Source: Sinotaia quadrata (taxonomy: Eukaryota > Mollusca > Gastropoda > Architaenioglossa > Viviparidae). From it: DNA of 64,000 nt. The DNA lies in the NCBI GenBank assembly GCA_028829895.1, contig CM054181.1, positions 2,632,501 through 2,696,500 on the forward strand. The letters are read 5' to 3'. The notes beneath the pieces were generated by a model. The model did no database searches. It saw nothing but the letters and a program-made list of their open reading frames with translations, and was not told where the DNA came from. Shown here in pieces: positions 1 through 11,757 of this stretch. The translations under genes and the position numbers were made by a program. The first letter of the stretch is position 1; each line of letters opens with the position of its first letter.

Positions 1-165
1 TTAGAACCACTCTCACATTCACTTTTAGTATGACTAGCTGTATGTTTTAGGATAGATCCAGTTAGAACCATTCTCACATTCACTTTTAGTATGACTAGCT
101 GTATGTTTTAGTATGACTAGCTGTATGTTTTAGGATAACTAGCTGTATGTTTTAGGATACGTAAT
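1..165. repeat. Short tandem repeats at window edge
   Basis: A 61-bp unit beginning TTAGAACCA is present twice, then shorter units containing TATGACTAGCTGTATG follow. The array may continue beyond the window. Confidence 0.8.
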
Positions 166-829
166 GCTAGTGATCCTCACACCTTTAACTTTTACAGGAG
201 CCACTATAGGATTCTTTGACATAGTTGTTTAAAGTTATTAATATTTTAGTGGACAAAATTTAAAAAGAAGACAGAATCCACAAGTCACATTTATTTTGTC
301 ATAGGCAAATATTTTTATCAGTTTTCATTTTTTTTTTAAAGAGGACAATTTTGGTTTCTTTTTTCTAACACATTTAAAGCAGATATTAAAAAAAATATCA
401 TTACTGCTTACATCATTGTTGGTATTTGTCCATGGCTGACATGATTTGCATGAACAATAGAAAATTATTTACATTATAAGAATGGCCCATTGTCACATAA
501 TGGCTTATGTAGCCAACACCCATCCTCCTCTAAAAGTAGACTATATGCAAACCTAGTTCCAAAATGGCTAACCCATATTCCTAGGCTAGAAAACTGCATG
601 ACTTTCTACTCACTAAACTAACCAATGGAAACACATCTCAACTGCGCACAAACGAATGTACTAGAAATCTTCCTGGACATTGTTAGTCAAATGCAAGCTG
701 ACCTTAGTGGTGAACACATATTTTTGCTCCCGGCCTTAATAAGTTATAACCATAGTATATACTTTTAATGCCAGTTATCAGCACAGCAGGAAATCATCCT
801 CTGTATATATTACTGCCAATATTTCCACA

Positions 830-1440
830 GGTGGAAAACTTCTTACCAGAGGAGAGGATAAATCTGTCTTTTAATCTGTATTTAGCGAGCCCCCAACCAC
901 CCACTATCTCTCCAACATATGGTTTTCAATCTGTGTAAGAAGGTCAATAAATTTATTAAATCAACAATCAAATATACAACATATGAATATAATGAGCGTT
1001 GACATTTACATCACTTTACAACAATGTTTGATTAACGCTGTTTATCCTAGCATAGATATCAGTAGTCAATTAACATATATATAAAATTAAGTTCATGGAT
1101 GTTATTCATCACAATAATGAGAGTGGAATTTTAGAGAAATAATTAAAGTCAATGTAAATAACCTTTTTCAATGATGGCAGCTGTTACTAGCAGGTGTTCA
1201 GAATCGTGTGGTTTGCAACAAGTCTCTGTCTTTCTTATTTAGAGGACAGTCCCATGTACCCCTTCTAGGCATGTTATACAACATCAGGAGGAATGTTCCC
1301 GAAATTTCATGTATGCTACTCAAAGTTCAAAACAATCATTGTGAATTTTCGAGACTAAACTAAAGCCTCAGTTTTTGCTGTATTGGCTCTCGAACAGAAT
1401 TCACAGGAATCAACTTACAGCAACACATTTACTGATAAGT
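830..1440 (-). repeat. Dispersed repeat family, copy A
   Basis: The reverse complement matches the plus-strand copies near 30.4-31.4 kb and 36.2-37.6 kb over several blocks: CTGTAAGTTG..TTCCTGTGAA, a block around TTTAATAAATTTATTG, and AAGACAGATTTATCCTCTCC-like sequence. Strongly diverged and with no coding capacity seen. The rest of 1-2347 shows no exon I can support. Confidence 0.7.
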
Positions 1441-2347
1441 TTGATGGCAGTGCTGGATTCACACACCAATGTGATCTGGTAGAGTGACAGTAATACTTGC
1501 TTTGTTCTAGTGTTCTTTTTATCATGATGCAAGATCATTGAAATACTTGCTCAGCAGGAAAACCTTCAAATATTACTTAGTGATACTGATTGATCATGTA
1601 AATTAGTCACAAATTCATGCTTCCTGGCAAAGAATAGATTTCTTGATCAAAGTATTGAATCAGTATTTATCTTTTTGTTTGCTAATTTTGTCAGAAAATA
1701 ATGCCTTTATCTTGCAGCACCTAGCTTGGGTATTAGACTTAGAGTTAACATAGATCACAATGTCTTAAATGTAATTCCATCACTGTTTTCTCTCATGATT
1801 AGGTTTTTCTCTAGGTATAATCTTGCTTAGGGTTTGCATTTAGATGTGTTTTATGAGAGGAAGTTTACACATCTTTTCTTTCCTCTAGTATGTTGACTGA
1901 GACGTACAGTGGAAAAAGGAAGTAAAATAAGACAATCCTAAATACTTACCACTACCAGATATACACATGACTCTCCCAGCCTTCTGGCTTTTTCAGGTCA
2001 TCTTGTTTTCTGGTGATTATAGAGATTCTTCGCATTAAGGGCCATGTTACCGAGTGAGTTTTAAAAATATTTTTTCTTCTCCTGGGAGTATTGTTACCTG
2101 AGACTCTTGTGGTCTCTGGCATTTACATCTGTGGAGCCATCCGATACTCCTCAGATATAAGCATTCAAGAAAAAACTTATTTTACGTACTCTTAGAAAAA
2201 TTCCTTTTTACAGCTGACACAACTAAACATATGTCTTGTTTACAGTTTGCATATATAATTAATCTCTTCTTATTTACACTAGGTTATGGGCATTTAAATT
2301 TTTTTTTATGTTTATCATAATTAGATAAAGTTATAATTTGTTTGCAG

Positions 2348-2524
2348 CTGGGGGGTTGGGTGCACTAATCCATGCCGATCATCTGCGAGAGCGTCTGCCT
2401 GACTCTGTGACGACCATGCATGTTGTGGTTGATGGGTCACTGTTTGTGGATGCATGTGATGGCAAAAACTTTTGTACCATGGGCAAAATGCTGCATGATG
2501 TTTTCTCATTTCACCAGGTTAATG
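2348..2524 (+). CDS. Penultimate exon of the pectin-acetylesterase-like gene
   Basis: Starts after the TTTGCAG acceptor (AG at 2346-2347). The first two bases complete the Ala of the SAGG-type elbow, so the previous exon must end with one base. It ends AAT-G before GTGAGT. The encoded DHLRERLPD and VVDGSLFVDA align with the post-nucleophile helix and strand of the family. Confidence 0.8.
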
Positions 2525-5500
2525 GTGAGTCTCAGAACCTTGTTACTGCATGCCTTTGTTTTGTCCAACAGCTTGTAAATAAAGAAATGCTTATTTCAAG
2601 AAATGCAAACAGCAAAAATGAAGCCCTCCAATGACAAATGCTAAAGAAAGAAAAATTACAACAGGAAATTTTTGCATTGTTTAATAAGAAATAACCTCAA
2701 AGGAATTTTATTTTTAAAAAAAGATGAAGTACAGGAATGTAGACATGTTGAAATTTGTGGGTAACCTAAAATGTGCTAGGTGTTTAGTGTATGTATAGGA
2801 AGATTGTGTCTGTGGAGTTTAGTGTATGTATAGGAAGATTGTGTCTGTGGAGTTTAGTGTATGTATAGGAAGATTGTGTCTGTGGAGTTTAGTGTATGTA
2901 TAGGAAGATTGTGTCTGTGGAGTTTAGTGTATGTATAGGAAGATTGTGTCTGTGGAGTTTAGTGTATGTATAGGAAGTTTGTGTCTGTGGAGTTTAGTGT
3001 ATGTATAGGAAGATTGTGTCTGTGGAGTTTAGTGTATGTATAAGAAGTGTGTGTCTGTGGAGTTTAGTGTATGTATAGGAAGAGTGTGTCTGTAGAGTTT
3101 AGTGTGTATAGCACATGTGACTACTGAGTTTAGTGAGTGTACATCAGGTATTTGGCTGTTGAGATCATTGTGTATATAGCACTGAGTTTATTGTGTATAT
3201 AGCACTGAGTTTATTGTGTGTATAGCACTGAGTTTATTGTGTCTAGCATTGAGTTCATTGTGTGTATAGCATTGAGTTCATTGTGTGTATAGCACTGAGT
3301 TCATTGTGTGTATAGCACTGAGTTCATTGTGTGTATAGCAGGTTTTTGACTTTTGAATTCATTGTGTGTATTGCACTGAGTTCATTGTGTGTATTGCACT
3401 GAGCTCATGTATATAGCATATTGTGTCTCCTGTTTAGTCTTTTGATTTCTTCTATAGCCATCTCTAGAATTGCTGGAACGAATTCATTCGTAATTATTGT
3501 TACAGATTAAGTGTTCATATTATTGCCTCCCTCTCCATTGAACAGAAATTTAGAAATTAATTAAATGGAATTGTTGTAACAGTGGGATTGTCATATTATT
3601 TGTCTCTCCATCAGGCAGCAGTTGGAAATTAGTGTGTCATAATTATTGGTGTAAATTTATAAATAAAGTTATAAACATGTTTATCTCTCCATTGACAAGT
3701 AATGGAAGATTTTGTCTCTATTTTAAATTACTATTGCTCTCCCTTTTCTGCATGTATTGCATTTTGGTACTTTCCAGCTAAGAGTTTTTATAAGATGGTA
3801 TCTGTTAGAGATTTACAAATTTTATTAATTGTATCTGTTGGAGACTTGCACATTTTATTTGTGGTATCTTTTGGAGACATACATTTTAATTATGGCATCT
3901 GTTAAAGACTTGTACTTATATGTGGTATCTTTTGGAGACTTACAAATTGTATGTGTGGTATCTGTTGGAGACTTGCACATTTTATTTGTGGTATCTTTTG
4001 GAGACATACATTTTAATTATGGCATCTGTTAAAGACTTGCACTTATAATGTGGTATCTTTTGGAGACTGGCAAATTGTATGTGTGGTATCTGTTGGAGAC
4101 TTACAAATTGTATGCATGGTATCTGTCGGAGACTTACAAATTGTATGTGTGGTATCTGTTGGAGACTTAGAATTTTATACTTTAAAAAAAAATCTAAACA
4201 TTAAATTTGTATTTTGTCAATCTAATTTTTTTCCAACTATACATAATGCTTTTTTTTTGTTTATATGTTCATTGACTGGATACTGTTCATCCTGCATTGG
4301 TTTCTCCATCAGAAAAAATGTAGGAGAAAAAAATGTATAAAAATAAAAACCTGAGTAATTACTTTATATGTGACCTGTCACCACAAAAAGATACTTAAGT
4401 CGCGCAAGGCTAAGCCGAGAAAAACGGCAAAAACGAAGGTGGGGGTCTACATGGGTGAAATTGAGATTTTCATTTTAGCGTGTTCCCAAACCATCGAACA
4501 ACAAATTACTAGCGTGTTTTTCTTTAATTCGAACTAGAAATAGCTTTATTATTATTTTTTTGTGACCTACTGTCTAACTTCGAAGGAAAAATATGGCCCA
4601 AAAGTGCTATAATCTGACGATCGTAGACGGTAGTATCCCTGGCTGAACCTCATCATGTTGTATATCAGAATGCTCAGGAAAAAGCCTATTTTTATGCTGA
4701 CGACACTGGTTATTTATTTATTTATTTATAACGTCTAATCAGAATGTTTTATAAGGCTGTGCTTGGTGTAAACAAAGTGAAAAGCGTCAGCCAATCTGCA
4801 GACAGTTTATCAAAGCTTGCTATAAGTTACCAAGCATGCTCTCATAAAAAGACGGTCGCGATTGGTTGAAACGCACACAAGGGAGACAGTTTCGTCCTGT
4901 AATGCATAATGTAAACATGGAGAAACGAATCGCTAATTTGTTGAATTCATGTAAAGAAAGCAACATTTTAGAAAAAGAAAGCATTCAGATTAAAGATTTG
5001 ATATCTGATTATTTTGCTAATGAGGATGTAGCTGATGGATTTTCATCTGAAAGTGACGGACAGCGAATCGCGTGATCAAACAACGAAAAAGACAAAGCAG
5101 ACGACAGCTGACGATAACTGACTGTACACTGAAGTGAAAGGTGTGCTATAATTATTGGATTATTTAAACGATATTTTTTTTAAGAATGTGAAAGTAATGC
5201 AGCTTTAATCTGTGATTTATTTAGTGGAGCTAGCATCAGATTTAGAAAGAGGTATCAATTCAATATTATGCCTTAATTTTAGAATATTCTGTGAGCCACA
5301 ATAATCATTCTCGCATACAGAAATTCTAATCGTTATGGCTTAAAAAGACTGTTGTCTGTAAATGATGTAACAATATATTTGTTGTTTATAGTTATTACAG
5401 TGTTAGCTATTGTGTCTTCTTCAACTCTGATTGCAAATGAAGCAGATTAATATATGGTTGCTAAGGAAAAACCTCCCAGAAATGTGTTCAATCTTTGAGG

Positions 5501-6852
5501 CCGATTTTCTCAAAATGGCCGTCCGGACAGTAGTGCACTTCAAACAAACATAACTTTTCCATATTTTGTCCTACACTCTTTATTTTTATATCAACAGAAA
5601 GCCCTTTCAATTTTCTTTCTATTGATATATATATCTCAATACCCCCAAAATCCGACTTAAGTATCTTTTTGTGGTGACAGGTCACATATATGTAGTATAT
5701 ATTTATTATTAGTACAGTATTCAGATACTAGGTTTCATTAGTAATCACCTGTACCATAGAGATTTGATATTGATCAGTTCTATTTCTTTGTACAGTAATG
5801 CTCAAACAATTTAACTCTTAATGTATATTATTTGAAACATTTGGTTTTATTTTTTAACAGTACTATGGTCAAACAAAGTACTTTACAAAGTTATAATTTT
5901 GATTGTAATACTTAAAAAACAAAGTACTTTACAAAGTTATAATTTTGATTGTAATACTTAAAAAACAAAGTACTTTGCAAAGTTATAATTTTGATTGTAA
6001 TACTTAAAAACAAAGTACTTTACAAAGTTATAATTTTGATTGTAATACTTAAAAAACAAAGTACTTTACAAAGTTATAATTTTGATTGTAATACTTAAAA
6101 AACAAAGTACTTTACAAAGTTATAATTTTGATTGTAATACTTAAAAAACAAAGTACTTTACAAAGTTATAATTTTGATTGTAATACTTAAAAAACAAAGT
6201 ACTTTACAAAGTTATAATTTTGATTGTAATACTTAAAAAACAAAGTCTTAGATTTTTATTTCCCAGTAAAATAACTCCATAACTTTTTAAACATTTTGTT
6301 GATGTAATATTAAAAAAATATATGTTTTATTTCCCAGTAAAATAACTCCATAACTTTTTAAACATTTTATTGTTGATGCAATATTAAAAACATTATGTTG
6401 TAGATTCCAGCAGTATAAAGCAGTGCACACGTACAATGAAAACTGAAAACCAATGGAAATGTTTCCTTCCTGATGTTTTCCAAGAGTTTGTCTTCTCACC
6501 CATCTTCTTCATAAATTCTCTGTATGATTCGTGGTACCGTCAAAATGCTCTCCACATTCCTTGCTCACTTGCTGTTTGCCCGAATGACGGTCTTAGTGAA
6601 GTAGACTTGACCATAGATAAATTACTTCAGGCACGGGAAAAAATTCTTAGATCTAAAAAGAATGGAGTGTTTTTGACATCGTGCCCAGTTCACACCATTC
6701 TAATGTCGGAAAAGTTCACACTCGTTACCTCTGGAATGTGTTCAGTGCAGCAGGCTCTTGGAGCATGGCTAAATCACCAAGGCAACAGTAGAAATCTCAC
6801 TGAGCTTTTGACTACAGAGGAAGCTTTAAAGAAATGTCCAGTTTATGTATAA
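2348..6852 (+). CDS. Pectin acetylesterase/Notum-superfamily hydrolase, partial gene (last two exons)
   Basis: Two plus-strand exons join in phase 1 at a GTGAGT donor (2525) and TAG acceptor (6401-6403) to give about 207 residues of an alpha/beta-hydrolase esterase. Seen in order: AGGLGALIHADHLRERLPD (the residues after the nucleophile; the Ser codon would be in the previous exon), DGSLFVDA, FSFHQVNDSSSIKQCT, CFLPDVF, FFINSLYDSW (catalytic Asp, GAT at 6526-6528) and FLTSCPVHTIL (catalytic His, CAC at 6691-6693). The NSxYD form resembles plant-type pectin acetylesterases rather than the FDEAQL form I recall for Notum. Substrate is unknown; deacetylation of dietary pectin or of another acyl ester are both possible. 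Earlier exons and any signal peptide lie outside the window or were not recognised in bases 1-2347. Confidence 0.8.
2782..3110. repeat. 35-bp minisatellite, about 9 copies
   Basis: The unit begins GTTTAGTGTATGTATAGGAA; the first copies are nearly identical and the last ones diverge. It lies in the intron of the hydrolase gene. Confidence 0.95.
3155..3420. repeat. 23-bp minisatellite, about 10 copies
   Basis: The unit contains ATTGTGTGTATAGCACTGAG. Directly follows the 35-bp array with a short gap. Confidence 0.9.
3790..4170. repeat. About 33-bp degenerate minisatellite
   Basis: Units contain GGTATCTGTTGGAGACTTAC, with two longer internal duplications. The repeat happens to be open in one frame; those open frames are not considered genes. 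Confidence 0.9.
4369..5686. mobile_element. DNA transposon with 34-bp perfect terminal inverted repeats, flanked by TATA
   Basis: The ends are exact inverted repeats for 34 bases, beginning TGTGACCTGTCACCAC. TATA is present on both sides (4365-4368 and 5687-5690), consistent with a TA or TATA target-site duplication. The 1318-bp interior has one short open frame (4866-5075) with an acidic C-terminus and no transposase domain I recognise, so it is probably non-autonomous or decayed. The superfamily is not assigned. It lies in the hydrolase gene intron. Confidence 0.88.
4866..5075 (+). other. Short open frame inside the inverted-repeat transposon
   Basis: Up to 69 residues, containing ESIQIKDLISDYFANEDVAD and a Ser/Asp-rich end. 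It could be the N-terminal remnant of a transposase, since such acidic starts are common in cut-and-paste transposases. I do not recognise a family, and a start at the Met near 4917 is equally possible. Confidence 0.3.
5871..6246. repeat. 46-bp minisatellite, about 8 copies
   Basis: Nearly identical units containing AAAGTACTTTACAAAGTTAT, suggesting recent expansion. Ends about 160 bp before the terminal hydrolase exon and is followed (6258-6395) by two copies of a longer unit containing CCCAGTAAAATAACTCCATA. Confidence 0.95.
6404..6852 (+). CDS. Terminal exon of the pectin-acetylesterase-like gene
   Basis: The first two bases complete an Asp codon; it then encodes SSSIKQCTRTMKTENQWKCF, the catalytic Asp and His motifs and a C-terminal helix (ALGAWLNHQGNSRNLTELL), ending in TAA at 6850-6852. 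No frameshift or premature stop was seen. Confidence 0.82.
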
Positions 6853-6911
6853 AATAATACTTTATTTTTTCTTTAAACTTAATTAAAAAAATGTAACTAC
6901 TGCTTTTTAAA

Positions 6912-6917
6912 AATAAA
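6912..6917 (+). terminator. Likely polyadenylation signal of the pectin-acetylesterase-like gene
   Basis: AATAAA lies 60 bases after the stop codon, a normal distance for a short animal 3' UTR. Confidence 0.45.
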
Positions 6918-7434
6918 TACTCCTGTCTTAGTATTTGTTTGCAGTATTTTAAATACTGGATTTATCTGCTTGACAGAACCCCAGTCACTTGGAAATTATG
7001 AGATATGTTAATTTTTAAATATACATGTGTCTGTATATATATTATATGTATGAATGAATGTATGTCAGTATGTAGCTATGTATGAATATGTGTGTAGATT
7101 TCTACTTAGTAAATAGAGGTGACTATGTATATATGCATAATTAAAAAAAAAACTATGCATACATTGTCTTCCAGGCAAAACACTAGAGAAAATGTTCCAA
7201 GTAAGACTCTAGTCCTCAAGTGATGCTCTTTTAGGGTTTTTACAGAAATTTCTTCTAGCATTAATTTCTTATATTTATTGAGGTTTGCTACACACCTATT
7301 GTTGCAGGTAACACACGTGTGTTTAGAACAGGTGGCTTATTCTATGTAATTTGTGTAATTCAGTGAAATTCAAAAATGATGTTTTATCACATTGCATAAC
7401 TATTAATAAGGCTCATTTGCTATCAGTATGATAA

Positions 7435-7640
7435 ACCAGAACTGAATCTCTTGAACATACAGTGTGAGAAAGACCTGAACTGAATCTCTTGAACATACAG
7501 TGTGAGAAAGACCTGAACTGAATCTCTTGAACATACAGTGTGAGAAAAACCAGGCTTGATTCTTTTGAACATACATTGTGAGAAAAACCAGAACTGAATC
7601 TCTTGAACATACAGAGTGAGAAAAACCAGGCTTGAATCTC
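7435..7640. repeat. 38-bp minisatellite, about 5 copies
   Basis: The unit contains ACTGAATCTCTTGAACATAC followed by AGTGTGAGAAA. First member of a chain of related arrays extending to 9300. Confidence 0.93.
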
Positions 7641-7799
7641 TGGAGCAATAATACTAGCATGAGAAAACACCAGATTTTTATCTCCACCCCACTCCACCAG
7701 CATAACAATATCAGCAAGTAAAACAGACTAGAATAACTTAACACTCCTACCAGCATAACAAATTTACCTTGAAAAACCACTAGTATGAATCTTGAAATA

Positions 7800-8360
7800 C
7801 TCTACCTTTGTGAGAAAACACTTCTCTTAAATCTCACGAGTAGTATTTCTAGCATGAGAAAACACTTCTCTTAAATCTCACAAATAGTATTTCATAGCAT
7901 GAGAAAACACCACTCTTCAGTTTCATGAAAAGCATATTAGCATGCACAAACCCCCATAAAATACTCTGTTGGTGCAAGTAAACACCACTTTGAATCATGA
8001 AATACTCTGTTGGTGCAAGAAAACACCACTCTACTGGTGTGAGAAAACACCCCTCTGAATAATGAAATACTCTGTTGGTGTGAGGAAACATCACTTTGAA
8101 TCATGAAATACTCTGTTGGTGTGAGGGAACACCCCTGTTAATCATGAAATACTTTATTGGTGTGAGGGAACACCACTTTGAATCATGAAATACTCTGTTA
8201 GTGCAAGAAAATGCCATTCTTAATTTCATGAATTGCACTGTTAGCATGCAAAAACACCAGTATGAATCACGAAATACTCTGTTGGTGCAAGAAAACACCA
8301 TTTCATGAATAGCACTACTAAAAAATACTAGTGTGAGAAAACACTTCTATGAATCATGAA
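7800..8360. repeat. About 40-bp degenerate repeat field
   Basis: Units built around GAATCATGAAATACTCTGTT and GAGAAAACACCA. Much more diverged than the neighbouring arrays but clearly of the same style. Confidence 0.85.
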
Positions 8361-8689
8361 ATGCTCCATTAGAGCAGAGAAAAACCTTCTAAAGTATAAA
8401 TAGCACCACTAGAATGAAACAACACAAATATGGAATTTTTGAATAGTTTTCCCACCAGTGAGAGAAAACACCAGTGATTAAAAATCTCCACTATGAAAGT
8501 AATGAATAGCTCCATCAGTAGGAGAAACACTGCTAAATCATGTGAACAGCTATCAAGCAATAGAAAACACCAGTTTGAATCTCATGATTCGTTCTACCAT
8601 TATTAAAAAAGAAAAATCCACTATCTTTAATCTTTAGCTCTACCATTGTGAAAAAAAAACAACTCTGAATACTGTCACTATAAACTTGA

Positions 8690-8935
8690 GAAAATACAAG
8701 TCTTGGATCTGATGAATAGCACTACCAGTGTAATAAAATACAGTCTTGGATCTGATGAATAGCACTACCAGTGTAATAAAATACAGTCTTGGATCTGATG
8801 AATAGCACTACCAGTGTAATAAAATACAGTCTTGGATCTGATGAATAGCACTACCAATGTAATAAAATACAGTCTTGGATCTGATGAATAGCACTACCAG
8901 TGTAATAAAATACAGTCTTGGATAAAATGAATAGC
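8690..8935. repeat. 43-bp minisatellite, about 5-6 copies
   Basis: The unit contains GATCTGATGAATAGCACTAC; near-identical copies. Confidence 0.93.
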
Positions 8936-8939
8936 ACTA

Positions 8940-9299
8940 CCAGTATAATAAAGCACCAGTCTGAAATCTTATGAACAGCACTTCCATTGTGATAAAACAC
9001 CAGTCTGAAATCTCATGAACAGCACTTTCAGTGTGTTTAAACACCGATATGAAATCTCATGAACAGCACTTCCATTGTGATAAAATACAGTCTTGGATAA
9101 AATGAATAACACTACCAGTATAATAAAGCACCAGTCTGAAATCTCATGAACAGCACTTCCATTGTGATAAAACACCGCTCTCGAATCTTACGAACTGCAC
9201 TTCCATTGTGATAAAACGCCAGTCTGAAATCTCATGAACAGCACTTCCATTGTGATAAAACACCAGTTTGAAATCTCATGAACAGCATTTCCAGTTAAA
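8940..9299. repeat. About 44-bp minisatellite
   Basis: The unit contains AATCTCATGAACAGCACTTC and GTGATAAAACACCAG, interspersed with two units of the preceding 43-bp type, so the two arrays have mixed. Confidence 0.9.
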
Positions 9300-9307
9300 A
9301 TATACAT

Positions 9308-9496
9308 CAGGGGTGCACAAACATTTTAGGCCAGAGGGCCAAATTTCCAATTGATAGTGTGTGCAGAGCCACCACATGGATGGCTCAGTAGAAAAAACAA
9401 CACAAATAATGAAATAATGTGATTTACATTCATAATAATGGTAACATCCAAAAGTCCTCTGGGGGCCGCATGCGGGCTGCGGTTTGTGCACCCGTG
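9308..9496. mobile_element. hAT-type MITE (189 bp) with 8-bp target-site duplication
   Basis: The ends are CAGGGGTGCACAAAC and, on the other strand, CACGGGTGCACAAAC. Both sides carry ATATACAT (9300-9307 and 9497-9504), the 8-bp duplication expected of hAT elements. No coding capacity. Its ends resemble those of the larger hAT element at 61758-63131. Confidence 0.92.
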
Positions 9497-9740
9497 ATAT
9501 ACATGCTTCCTCTGTTGTTATTCCTCACAACCTGTTCTCTCTGTGTTACAGCTTAATAAACATTGTTATTCCTCACACCTTTTGTTCTCTATGACTGCTA
9601 CATTATTCTCTATGACTTTACTACAACGGAATGGAATCTGCTGCCTTAGAAGTGACCTGGTACTGATGGAAAATTTGTATCTCATGCAAATTATTGAGGC
9701 TACATATAATCCTTGTATGCTTAATTTTGAAGAAGGAATT

Positions 9741-9842
9741 GAGCTACCTTGTCTTTTTGTGAACACGCTATATGATGTAAATATCAAAAGTGAGCTACCT
9801 TGTCTTTTTGTGAACATGCTAAGTGATGTAAATATCAAAAGT
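9741..9842. repeat. 51-bp unit, two copies
   Basis: Direct duplication beginning GAGCTACCTTGTCTTTTTGT. It is also covered by overlapping open frames that I regard as chance. Confidence 0.9.
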
Positions 9843-10265
9843 ACTGGCAATTATTTTATTTATGCAAGATTTATTTGTGCTTTAACATTTGTTTGGATCA
9901 CTTAGAACAACTACACCTTGTTAAAAATACCTCTGATTTTATTTATAAAATTATTTTTTAAAAAAAAGTTTATTAGGTGTCTTTAATAGTTTGGTTGGGG
10001 GTGGGTTGGGAATCACATTTTTCCTAGCATTTTGCTTAAAAACCCATCTTAGATGAATTCTTTATTTTATCACAACAGTTATATTCCAGATTTGAAATGT
10101 TAATTTAAAATAAATGTTTCATTTTTTTTTTTTAAAACAGAATTACAAATAATATGATTGAATTGTTTGTACAAACAATTGAACTGTAGATCTACATGTG
10201 CTTACAATTAAAAAAAATAAACAAACATTTTAACTGTATATGCTGAGAATTTTGCCTTTTCTGAT

Positions 10266-10480
10266 CACTCAAGTAACAAAATCATAAAACGTCCTGTCTA
10301 GACTTTTTGAACTCAATCAAAATATATAAACAAATTTGTAAATTAAATTCAGTAATGTATAAACAATGTTTCACTCAAGTAATAAAATGATAAAAGTCCT
10401 GTCTAGACTTTTTGAACTCAATCAAAATAAATAAACAAATTTGTAAATTAAATTCAGTAATGTATAAACATTGCTTCACT
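10266..10480. repeat. 106-bp unit, two copies
   Basis: Direct duplication beginning CACTCAAGTAA; the start of a third unit appears at 10477. Confidence 0.9.
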
Positions 10481-11757
10481 CAAGCATTTAATCAGTTATT
10501 GGAGAAAGAAGGTTTCAAGTGAAAAATAATAATATAAACAGTATGACTGCTAAGAATTAGGAAAAAACAAAATAGTACAACTTGAAAATTCAAAATGCTT
10601 CATTGGCAGCTCTTCGGAAAGAAATTTGAGTATATCACTAGTTCGACTTATGTCATTTGTTTTTAATAGCTGCATTGTCTTCATCCAGACTGTTTAGTGG
10701 AAATGTTGATCCTTGTAGTAGCTTTTGCTTTTCATGACTATAAAATATTATGCATTTTATTGTTGCATAGGAGGCTTGAAACAGAATTTTAGGAAAACAA
10801 TTTAGTTGTTGTTTCATTCACTCTTTTAAAAATGTTTGAATCTAGTTAAGTAAGATTTTGCAGTGAAATAAATTTTCATATAACTTAGTCCATCGAGCAA
10901 GCAATACTGCAAAAAATATTTAGATTTCAGCTGATTTTATATTTTGCAAGCTTGGGTTGTTGTAAGTTATGAAAATGGCATCTATACCATCTGGTAGAAT
11001 TTAAGAATTTAGAGTTATAAATTAAATATGTTTGCAGAAAAATTTAATTTGTGTGAACTTGTGATTATAAATATTTAGACTGAATACATGAAGAGGCACG
11101 AGTGCAAATGTTGGAATTAATCTCCTTAAAGTTCTCCACCATTCATGCATTTAAAATATAAAAAGTATTTCATTATATATTTTTTAAATACTTTTTTGCA
11201 CTTTATATTTGCATACCTTTTCATCAGCTGTGATATATATTCGATATGGCAGAGCACCTGTAAACTGAGTTTTATATTTTCTAACCATTTATTACGCAAA
11301 ATGAAAATTTTCCATTTTTATTATTAATATATTTTTTGTTGTTGGTTGCAACAGTACACTTAAATTAATGGTTTGTGGGCGTTTGAATGACTCATACATA
11401 ACTTGTAAAACCGTTTATGCAAATTATTTTGTTTGGATGAAATTAAAGTCCAGTTTGAGTCAGGTTCTGTTGTAGTTTTCTGAAGGAATGATGATTAACT
11501 GTCACTTGTGAATTTACAGATTATTAATAATGATAAGGGTTTAGAAACTTTAACTGACTTTTTGCAGACATTATTTTAAAAAATGTTAATTTTTTATTGC
11601 AATTAATCTCACAATCTGTCACCATTCACCATTTTGTATCTTGTTGGCTGGAGTTTTACTTGCCTTAATGAACTATAATTTATCAGTCAGTGTTGCAACA
11701 GCTTGCATTTACTAAATTTGCAGTAAGGTTTTGTCTGTTTTTAAAAAATATACCATT

